From contig JACQYU010000096.1 of assembly GCA_016208065.1 (NCBI GenBank), positions 1 through 7,059 of the forward strand: a DNA stretch of 7,059 nt, read 5' to 3'. The stretch comes from Candidatus Falkowiibacteriota bacterium. Lineage in GTDB: Bacteria > Patescibacteriota > Patescibacteriia > Patescibacteriales > GWC2-42-12. Numbering within the stretch: position 1 is the stretch's first letter; each line of letters opens with the position of its first letter. The position numbers were made by a program, and so were the translations under genes. A model generated the notes under the pieces. That model worked only from the letters and a program-made list of their open reading frames with translations. It was not told the origin of the DNA and made no database searches. Of this stretch, positions 1 through 4,451 are shown in pieces.

Positions 1-143
1 CCACAGATCGGACAATTCCCCCACATAGGACGCCAGCAATAGAGATAGAGAAAAATAAAACTTAAAACAATAATTGCCATTAGCACGATTGTTGTTATGC
101 CAACTATTGTTTTATACCATTCCCAAAGCCAACCAATATTCAT
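1..143 (-). CDS. Small membrane protein, 5' end only (runs off left edge)
   Basis: The reverse strand opens an ATG at 143 that stays open to the window edge (47 codons plus two bases). The start is well supported: a perfect AAGGAGG lies 6 nt upstream. The N-terminus is Trp-rich (MNIGWLWEWYK), followed by one strongly hydrophobic segment at about residues 13-35. After it comes CWRPMWGNCPIC, so a Cys-x-x-Cys pair sits just past the membrane segment. That could be the first half of a zinc ribbon or a redox pair, but the second half lies outside the window. I do not recognise the family. It has its own candidate promoter (248-275) and a terminator-like hairpin separates it from the Ig-like gene upstream, so it is probably a separate transcription unit. 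Confidence 0.75.
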   Translation of the reverse strand, partial: MNIGWLWEWYKTIVGITTIVLMAIIVLSFIFLYLYCWRPMWGNCPIC

Positions 144-149
144 GTCGCG

Positions 150-156
150 CCTCCTT
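150..156 (-). promoter_or_regulatory. Consensus Shine-Dalgarno site of the left-edge gene
   Basis: The minus strand reads AAGGAGG, 6 nt before the ATG at 143. It is one of only two perfect Shine-Dalgarno sequences in the window and it decides this start. Confidence 0.8.
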
Positions 157-178
157 AATGTTGATGTTGATTTGTAAA

Positions 179-206
179 TTACCCTGCGGCAGAGACCGCA
201 GTGTAA
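179..206 (-). other. Hairpin in the 5' leader of the left-edge gene
   Basis: Bases 179-189 pair with 196-206 (core CTGCGG / CCGCAG, one mismatch, 6-nt loop). It lies about midway between the predicted transcription start near 241 and the Shine-Dalgarno site at 150-156. It has no U-tract on either strand, so it looks like leader structure or a protein site rather than a terminator. Confidence 0.45.
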
Positions 207-247
207 AATTATTATTTATAAATAATGTGCCATCTAGACTTAAATGT

Positions 248-275
248 ATTATACACAGTCTTTAATATTATTCAA
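248..275 (-). promoter_or_regulatory. Candidate sigma70-type promoter for the left-edge gene
   Basis: On the minus strand a perfect -10 TATAAT (253..248) follows TTGAAT (275..270, 4 of 6 to consensus) with a 16-nt spacer. Transcription would start near 241 and leave a leader of about 98 nt that contains the hairpin at 179-206. It sits directly downstream of the terminator-like hairpin at 311-340, as expected for a new transcription unit. Confidence 0.5.
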
Positions 276-300
276 ATCAAACTAATATAATAATCAGCAA

Positions 301-340
301 TAAAAGGCAACGCCCCCGGCCAAAAATTTAGCCAGGGGCG
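301..340 (-). terminator. GC-rich rho-independent-type terminator for the Ig-like gene
   Basis: Bases 311-320 (CGCCCCCGGC) pair with 331-340 (GCCAGGGGCG) with a single mismatch and a 10-nt A/T loop. On the minus strand the stem is followed by TTGCCTTTTA, an imperfect U-tract. The stem stands out sharply in AT-rich DNA. It lies about 155 nt beyond the stop codon of the Ig-like gene and just before the promoter of the next gene. A second small dyad (AGAA, GGGCCC, TTCT) lies beside it at 341-356. Confidence 0.5.
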
Positions 341-375
341 AGAAGGGGCCCGTTCTGGAAACTGCTTCATCTATT

Positions 376-479
376 ATAATTGAGTTGAATTTATAAAATT
401 TTCGTGCGAGGACTGTTTGAGCCCGAGTAATCTCGGGCGAGTTCCGCAGTAGAAAATTTTTTAAATTCAACTCAATTAA
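376..479. repeat. ~104-bp inverted repeat with a nested central hairpin (REP/MITE-like)
   Basis: The outer arms 376-403 and 452-479 are inverted copies matching at 26 of 28 positions (ATTGAGTTGAATTTA...). The centre holds a 7-bp hairpin GCCCGAG / CTCGGGC (421-427 with 432-438) around a TAAT loop. Between arm and hairpin are the asymmetric segments GCGAGGACTG (407-415 region) and GTTCCGCAGT (441-450). It contains no ORF and lies 14 bp past the stop codon of the Ig-like gene. As RNA it would fold into one long stem on either strand. It could be a repetitive palindromic element, a small non-autonomous transposon remnant, or a long 3'-UTR hairpin. No clear target-site duplication is visible. Confidence 0.7.
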
Positions 480-493
480 CTATCTGTTGCTGA

Positions 494-1879
494 TTACAAC
501 AACCTATTTTCTTGTCCGCCGGCAGTCGGATTATTCTTGTCTTTTTCGACTTTATCATCGGTTTCGTTCTGCGCTTGGCGCTCTTTAATAAGCTCGCGGT
601 TAACCCATAAAAGCCAAGCCACAACTCCGACTAAAAATAAAATAAACAGCGCCAGGCTTAATCTTAATTTTCCCTGATTTAATTTGCCTTCATTAATCAT
701 GCCTTGGCTATTTTTCTCTTTTTCCGCCGTATTGTCGCCAATTAAATTTTTTATTTTTTCCAAACCGGCTTCGTCCTGCTGGCTTAATTTTTTTACCGCT
801 TCGGACTCATCTAATTCTTTTTCAATTACGCCGGAACTTTCGGAAATAATCGGCGCCCCGTAATTAATCATGGGCGCCTCTTTAGATTCTTCAATCTTGG
901 CGACTGTGTCAGCTTTTTCTTCTTGCGCTGATTCGGCAATAACCGAATCCTTAGTTAAAAAATAAACTATGTTTGACCAGTCGCTTTGTTTGCCGCGCTT
1001 ATCTATAGCCACGGCGTAAACCAAATGATTGCCCCTGGTTAAAGGCTTGGCCGGCTTATAGGCGAAATTAGCCGTGCCGCTCGGATGATTTTTTACCTCA
1101 AATTCTCCGTTATATTTTTTATCAATATAAATTTTAATTTTAGAATCGTTTTTTGCCAAACCAATGATAAAGGGCCGGTTTGCCGAAGTATTGCTATTAA
1201 CCACCGGAGCTAACATGGTCGGCGCCGGCATAGGCAATTCAATATTAAAACGCATAATTTCCGACGCTTGGCTTATTCTTCCGGCGCTATCTTCGGCTAT
1301 AATGTAAACTTCATGCCAGCCTCGGCTTAAATTTAAAAACGGCTCATAGGCGAAATTAGCCGTATCGCTTTCATGCTTTAAAATTCCGGTCTTGCCGTTA
1401 TAAACGCCATCAATAAAAATTTTTACCAAGCTGCCGCTTTTAGTTAAGCCGACGATTAGCGGCTTTATTTTGGCGGTAATTGTTTTTTCATCCGGCCAGA
1501 TTAATGTCGGCGCCGGTAAAAAATTAACTGTAAATTTAACTTCGTTTGACGGCGCTGATAGAACCAAAGAGGTTTTATCCTTGGCTACGGCCATAATCGC
1601 GTGCGTGCCGTCGGCTAATTTATCGCCTTTATATTGAAAATTAAAATTAATTTCAGCTTGATTGGAAATAATTTCTGTTTCAGCCTGGCCGACGAAATTA
1701 CCGTCCAGATAAATTAAAACTTCGCTTCCTGCCGGAGCAATTCCCGCGACAACAAAATTTTCTCCGCCAACCAATTTAGTTATTTCAGTCGCCGACGCCT
1801 CGGCACGAGCTTCTGCCGAAAAGACCGCGACAAAAAATAAAATGAGGCCTAAATATAACAAACTCTTTAATGCTTTCAT
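494..1879 (-). CDS. Secreted, membrane-anchored protein with three Ig-like repeats
   Basis: This 461-residue surface protein has a signal peptide at about 1-28 (KALK, then a hydrophobic core, then AEARA). Three repeated beta-sandwich-like units follow, at about 33-120, 124-214 and 220-307. Units 2 and 3 align closely (FIDG/YIDK-YNG, TANFAY, LSRG/LTRG, then VYIIAEDSAG / VYAVAIDKRG), resembling bacterial Ig-like or FN3-like domains. An acidic, Ser-rich linker (~310-400) leads to a transmembrane helix at about 405-426 and a charged Lys/Glu/Asp-rich tail. The expected topology is three domains outside, one anchor, and a short cytoplasmic tail. No enzyme motif is visible. A structural or adhesive envelope role is inference. 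The ATG at 1879 is the first possible ATG in frame because TAATAATAA precedes it. An 18-nt stretch encoding TANFAY is identical in units 2 and 3 (1058-1075, 1346-1363). Confidence 0.85.
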   Translation of the reverse strand: MKALKSLLYLGLILFFVAVFSAEARAEASATEITKLVGGENFVVAGIAPAGSEVLIYLDGNFVGQAETEIISNQAEINFNFQYKGDKLADGTHAIMAVAKDKTSLVLSAPSNEVKFTVNFLPAPTLIWPDEKTITAKIKPLIVGLTKSGSLVKIFIDGVYNGKTGILKHESDTANFAYEPFLNLSRGWHEVYIIAEDSAGRISQASEIMRFNIELPMPAPTMLAPVVNSNTSANRPFIIGLAKNDSKIKIYIDKKYNGEFEVKNHPSGTANFAYKPAKPLTRGNHLVYAVAIDKRGKQSDWSNIVYFLTKDSVIAESAQEEKADTVAKIEESKEAPMINYGAPIISESSGVIEKELDESEAVKKLSQQDEAGLEKIKNLIGDNTAEKEKNSQGMINEGKLNQGKLRLSLALFILFLVGVVAWLLWVNRELIKERQAQNETDDKVEKDKNNPTAGGQENRLL

Positions 1880-1903
1880 GCTGTTGAAAATTTATTATTA
1901 AAG

Positions 1904-1910
1904 CCTCCTT
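1904..1910 (-). promoter_or_regulatory. Perfect but misplaced Shine-Dalgarno sequence upstream of the Ig-like gene
   Basis: The minus strand has AAGGAGG here, but it is 24 nt before the ATG at 1879, too far for normal initiation. The 24 nt contain three consecutive in-frame stops (TAATAATAA) and no ATG, GTG or TTG. The only in-frame codons between the stops and the ATG are ATT TTC AAC AGC, so an ATT start 12 nt after the site is conceivable. Either the site is not used normally, or initiation here is unusual. Confidence 0.4.
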
Positions 1911-1922
1911 CGCTTAAATTAG

Positions 1923-1991
1923 TTTTCTATTATAGGGCTAAAGGGATTAAATCAGCTAAGCCAACTTTTCCTTTTAGCCCTAATTAGAAAA
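1923..1991 (-). other. Large imperfect hairpin in the leader of the Ig-like gene
   Basis: Two stem segments pair: 1923-1929 with 1985-1991 (7 bp) and 1933-1946 with 1969-1982 (14 bp including one G-U; core GGGCTAAA / TTTAGCCC), around a 22-nt loop. It ends about 12 bp before the AAGGAGG at 1904-1910. A perfect TATAAT on the minus strand (1934..1929) is embedded in it but has no recognisable -35 at normal spacing. It may be an alternative promoter or only part of the stem. Confidence 0.5.
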
Positions 1992-1995
1992 TTTT

Positions 1996-2059
1996 GAAAA
2001 TTTACCGCAGTATCCTCGCTTATAAAATTTATAAAATAAAAATTATTTGCGGTAATTTC
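1996..2059. repeat. Degenerate inverted repeat resembling the 376-479 element
   Basis: GAAAATTTACCGCA (1996-2009) is inverted at 2048-2059 (TGCGGTAATTTC). Inside are CCGCAGTA and CCTCGC followed by TTATAAAATTT. The larger element at 376-479 carries the same pieces: CCGCAGTAG next to AAAATTT, and GCGAGG next to AAAATTTTATAAATT. The order and spacing have changed, so this may be a decayed relative, or a shorter hairpin that shares composition by chance. Confidence 0.4.
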
Positions 2060-2089
2060 AGTTTAGCCGCCAAAACTAAGACGCGTCAA
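2060..2089 (-). promoter_or_regulatory. Candidate promoter for the Ig-like gene
   Basis: On the minus strand TTGACG (2089..2084, 5 of 6) and TAAACT (2065..2060, 4 of 6) are separated by 18 nt. Transcription would begin near 2053 and produce a leader of about 170 nt holding both hairpins described at 1923-2059. Two 18-bp direct repeats lie immediately upstream. The -10 is weak. Confidence 0.35.
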
Positions 2090-2103
2090 GTGCGCCATGG
2101 GTT

Positions 2104-2142
2104 GATAAAATGTTATTAAACGCCGATAAATTGTTAATAAAC
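2104..2142. repeat. Pair of 18-bp direct repeats, 21 bp apart
   Basis: GATAAAATGTTATTAAAC (2104-2121) and GATAAATTGTTAATAAAC (2125-2142) match at 16 of 18 positions. Start-to-start spacing is 21 bp, two helical turns, so a bound protein would contact both on the same face. They sit about 15 bp upstream of the candidate -35 of the Ig-like gene, where activator sites usually lie. Confidence 0.5.
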
Positions 2143-2187
2143 AAGTGCATAAGTTAGCCGCGCCAAATAAAAAATCGTCAAAATTAT

Positions 2188-2547
2188 TTATACCACGTCT
2201 TTATAGTGCTTTATCTTAGCCGTTTTTTTAACATGATCTATATCCACAGTAATTAAATCCGCCCTAATCTCTTCGGCATATAAATTCTTATTGCCAATAT
2301 ACATTTCCATACCCCGCCTAAATCTTTCCAATTTAGTGAATTGAAAAGCGTTTTCCGCCGGGCCATAAAATTGGCTGATTCTGGTTTTTACTTCAACAAA
2401 TATAATTTGTTCGTCTTTTAGCGCCACAACATCAAGTTCTTGATAGCTTAACTTAATATTAGCGTCAATAATTTTATAGCCATGCTTAATTAAATAATTT
2501 TTGGCTAATATTTCACCAAATTTTCCTATCCTTTGATTATGAGCCAT
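2188..2547 (-). CDS. yraN: YraN / UPF0102 family nuclease-fold protein
   Basis: This 119-residue protein is the usual length for the UPF0102 (YraN) family, predicted PD-(D/E)xK nuclease-fold proteins often found near rnhB. The N-terminal G-x-x-GE signature is present (IGKFGE, residues 7-12). The family block follows: YQELDVVALKDEQIIFVEVK, residues 35-54. The predicted metal and catalytic residues E37, D39, E52 and K54 are intact. The usual G of the 'GEID' motif is replaced (QELD). Its biochemical role is not firmly known; a part in DNA processing or recombination is usually proposed. The ATG at 2547 matches the family N-terminus. No Shine-Dalgarno precedes it. A TATAAT lies 4-9 bases upstream (2556..2551), too close for a standard promoter but compatible with a near-leaderless transcript. 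A terminator upstream (2599-2623) separates it from the membrane-protein gene. Confidence 0.85.
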   Translation of the reverse strand: MAHNQRIGKFGEILAKNYLIKHGYKIIDANIKLSYQELDVVALKDEQIIFVEVKTRISQFYGPAENAFQFTKLERFRRGMEMYIGNKNLYAEEIRADLITVDIDHVKKTAKIKHYKDVV

Positions 2548-2598
2548 ATAATTATACCGCTAATCTCACGCGATTTAATTATTAAAACTTATTTCAAC

Positions 2599-2623
2599 AA
2601 AAAAGGACTGTTTAACAGTCCTT
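2599..2623 (-). terminator. Rho-independent terminator after the membrane-protein gene
   Basis: A perfect 8-bp stem AAGGACTG / CAGTCCTT (2603-2610 with 2616-2623) surrounds a 5-nt loop. On the minus strand it runs directly into TTTTTTGTTG. It begins 22 nt after the stop codon of the gene ending at 2646. This is the clearest intrinsic terminator in the window. There is no T-run on the plus strand, so it acts leftward only. Confidence 0.85.
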
Positions 2624-2645
2624 AAATAAAACCATTGCCATTAAT

Positions 2646-3035
2646 CTATGGTATATATTTTTTAAATTCTTTTTCTTTCTCCAGCCGCTTTCTTTTCGCC
2701 GGTATTTTTATTAAAATCCTATAAATAAAAAACAGCCAAACCAATACGCCAACAGCCCAAAAAAGAAACCAAAAACGGGCGGATAAAAACGGCACCATTT
2801 CATAATTAAAGAATGTTAATAACAAGCCGATAATGGCGTTGGTTAGAAAAAAAATATACAAATTGTTCCAAAAAGGAGAATATAAGCTCTTAGACCATCT
2901 TTTTTTAATTACCCCGCCGGCTATAGACAAAATAATCAACAAAAAAATAAAAGCTAAAATTATTTTGAAAGAAAAGCCGGTAAACGAACCCGGCCTAGCG
3001 CTAAACCAAAAATTCCAAGTTAAAAAATTTCCCAT
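2646..3035 (-). CDS. Three-helix integral membrane protein of unknown function
   Basis: This 129-residue protein has three hydrophobic segments at about residues 22-43, 59-77 and 85-108. It has an aromatic N-terminus (NFLTWNFWF) and a strongly basic tail (KIPAKRKRLEKEKEFKK), which places the C-terminus in the cytoplasm by the positive-inside rule and the N-terminus outside. No known catalytic motif is visible. It starts 15 nt after the methyltransferase stop and is followed by a strong terminator, so the two genes almost certainly share a transcript. I do not recognise a named family. The operon partner suggests, weakly, a shared envelope or lipid-related job. No Shine-Dalgarno precedes the ATG. 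Confidence 0.8.
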   Translation of the reverse strand: MGNFLTWNFWFSARPGSFTGFSFKIILAFIFLLIILSIAGGVIKKRWSKSLYSPFWNNLYIFFLTNAIIGLLLTFFNYEMVPFLSARFWFLFWAVGVLVWLFFIYRILIKIPAKRKRLEKEKEFKKYIP

Positions 3036-3050
3036 ATTTTTAATAAATCT

Positions 3051-3605
3051 TTATAATTTTACATAAACCAAACCATAATGATAGGGTCCGGCCTCAAACT
3101 CTTCTTCCGGCTTTAAGCCAAGTTTTTTAGCCGCGCCATCAAGCAGTTCTTTCTTTACTCTTTCTTCCGCCGGCGGGCCAAACGGCGCGGCAACATTTTT
3201 CCATTCAACAATAACCAATTTGCCGTTTTTTTTCAATAGCCTGATTGACTCTCTTAAAATCTCCGCTCGCTTTCTCGATTGATACAAAGTATTGATCAGC
3301 AGGCCGACGTCAAGGCTGCCGGCTTCAATTTTAGTAGCGCCGAATATTTCCAGATTAGTCCAAATTGTTTTAATATTAGCGAAATTTTCCGCTCGCGCAC
3401 GTTTATTTATTGTTTCCAAAGAGGTTCTTAAAATATCAACCGCATACATAATGCCCTTTTTCCCAACTAGCCTGGCTCCGGGAAAAACAAAATGGCCGGA
3501 AGAGCCGCAGCCCAAATCAGCGATTTTCATTTTTTCCTCAACCTGAGCTTTGCTAAAAAGCAAATTAATGTCGATTAGCGTGTTGCCTCCTATTGATCCT
3601 AACAT
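3051..3605 (-). CDS. Class I SAM-dependent methyltransferase (UbiE/Methyltransf_11-like)
   Basis: This 184-residue protein has a Rossmann-type methyltransferase fold. SAM-binding motif I is ADLGCGSSGHF (residues 29-39). An acidic residue at the end of strand 2 lies in YAVD (54-57), where it would hold the ribose. The motif IV region is SLDVGLLINTLYQ (97-109) and post-motif is LLKKNGKLVIVEW (123-135). The N-terminus, GGNTLID before the fold, and the end, GPYHYGLVYVK, look like a family I associate with Patescibacteria, though I cannot name its substrate. Small molecule, quinone-like or lipid methylation are all open. The ATG at 3605 is supported because the GGN segment belongs to the family. 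It lies 15 nt from the left arm of a 96-bp inverted repeat that would form most of its leader. It heads an operon with the membrane protein. Confidence 0.85.
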   Translation of the reverse strand: MLGSIGGNTLIDINLLFSKAQVEEKMKIADLGCGSSGHFVFPGARLVGKKGIMYAVDILRTSLETINKRARAENFANIKTIWTNLEIFGATKIEAGSLDVGLLINTLYQSRKRAEILRESIRLLKKNGKLVIVEWKNVAAPFGPPAEERVKKELLDGAAKKLGLKPEEEFEAGPYHYGLVYVKL

Positions 3606-3621
3606 ATAAAAAATTATTATG

Positions 3622-3717
3622 GAACTGTTGTCGAATACTCTTTCTAATATAAATTTTCACAATTTCGAGTAAATTTTTTATAAAATTTTTATCGAATACC
3701 GTATTCGACAACAGTTC
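3622..3717. repeat. 96-bp element with perfect 17-bp terminal inverted repeats
   Basis: GAACTGTTGTCGAATAC (3622-3638) is perfectly inverted at 3701-3717. A third half-site, TCGAATAC, lies just inside the right arm (3692-3699), so the right end also forms a local dyad TCGAATAC-C-GTATTCGA. The interior is A/T-rich and has no ORF. It fills most of the gap between rnhB and the methyltransferase. It could be a small non-autonomous transposon relic or REP-type element, or a long leader hairpin. I see no convincing target duplication. Confidence 0.7.
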
Positions 3718-3731
3718 TTACGTATGCCCTT

Positions 3732-3760
3732 ATTATAAAATAACTTTTGTTTTTAAACAA
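3732..3760 (-). promoter_or_regulatory. Candidate promoter for the methyltransferase operon
   Basis: On the minus strand TATAAT (3737..3732) is preceded at 17 nt by TTGTTT (3760..3755, 3 of 6). Transcription would start near 3725, so the whole inverted repeat at 3622-3717 would be transcribed as a leader hairpin. Confidence 0.4.
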
Positions 3761-3774
3761 GCTTTAGCCGCCGA

Positions 3775-4383
3775 TCATTTAACCTTATTAAAACTTAATC
3801 GGTGAATCGCGCACGGGCCATGTTGCTCTAATTTTTCCAAATGGAATTTCGTGCCATAGCCCTTGTGCCGGCCAAAGCCGTAATCAGGATATAATTTATC
3901 CATTTCTTGCATTATGCGGTCCCTGGTCACTTTGGCGATAATTGAAGCCGCGGCTATGGTGAAAAGCCTTTCATCGCCCCTAACATAGGCTTGTTGCGGA
4001 GTTGAATAGTTTGGCAGTTTAGCCGACCCGTCAATTATAATAAGACTGGGCTTATTTTTTACAGAACTAATTGCTTTTTTCATGGCCAGAAACGTAGCTT
4101 GCAGTATATTAATTCTATCTATTGTTTTATGGTCGCATATGCCAATCCCAACTTCAATAAAATTTTTCTTAATTAATTCAAATAAATATTCCCTGGTTTT
4201 TTCAGTTAGTTTTTTTGAGTCATTAACTTTTGTTAATTCATTATTTATGCTAACATTAGCATTAAAAATAACACAAGCGGCTACTACCGGACCGGCCAAC
4301 GGCCCCCGGCCAGCTTCATCTAAAGCGCCGATTATTTTATAGCCTTGTGAAAATAATTTCTTTTCTTCTGTCAAATCAAACAT
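3775..4383 (-). CDS. rnhB: Ribonuclease HII
   Basis: This 202-residue enzyme, normal length for the family, cuts the RNA strand of RNA-DNA hybrids and starts removal of ribonucleotides misincorporated in DNA. The signature GALDEAGRGPLAGPVVAA (residues 19-36) carries catalytic D22 and E23. VNDSKKL (53-59), IIDG (115-119, D118) and the block RGDERLFTIAAASIIAKVTRD (135-155, D137) follow, giving the full four-acid DEDD site. The C-terminal YPDYGFGRHKGYGTKFH segment that contacts the substrate is also intact. The ATG at 4383 gives the usual short lead into the first strand. No Shine-Dalgarno is present, and a perfect 32-bp palindrome ends 11 nt before the start codon. It lies downstream of trxB with a 68-nt gap. 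Confidence 0.95.
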   Translation of the reverse strand: MFDLTEEKKLFSQGYKIIGALDEAGRGPLAGPVVAACVIFNANVSINNELTKVNDSKKLTEKTREYLFELIKKNFIEVGIGICDHKTIDRINILQATFLAMKKAISSVKNKPSLIIIDGSAKLPNYSTPQQAYVRGDERLFTIAAASIIAKVTRDRIMQEMDKLYPDYGFGRHKGYGTKFHLEKLEQHGPCAIHRLSFNKVK

Positions 4384-4394
4384 ATTTCAGACTA

Positions 4395-4426
4395 AAATGG
4401 GCTAAATTTATAAATTTAGCCCATTT
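4395..4426. other. Perfect 32-bp palindrome between trxB and rnhB (terminator or operator)
   Basis: AAATGGGCTAAATTTA (4395-4410) is followed without a gap by its exact complement (4411-4426). On the minus strand it starts 25 nt after the trxB stop and is followed by only four T residues (after CCCA), so it is a weak intrinsic terminator. It also ends 11 nt from the rnhB start codon, where a hairpin or bound protein could control rnhB translation or transcription. Its half-site GGGCTAAA also occurs as an inverted pair at 1935-1942 / 1973-1980. Confidence 0.7.
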
Positions 4427-4451
4427 ACCAATATATAGCTTTATTTTAATT

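Noticed and set aside
179..206. Riboswitch in the leader of the left-edge gene
   Set aside because: It is a single simple hairpin with no conserved aptamer core and no alternative terminator stem.
2833..3066. Plus-strand open frame opposite the three-helix membrane protein
   Set aside because: The minus-strand frame has clear membrane segments, operon spacing and a terminator; the plus frame has no start signal or recognisable protein features.
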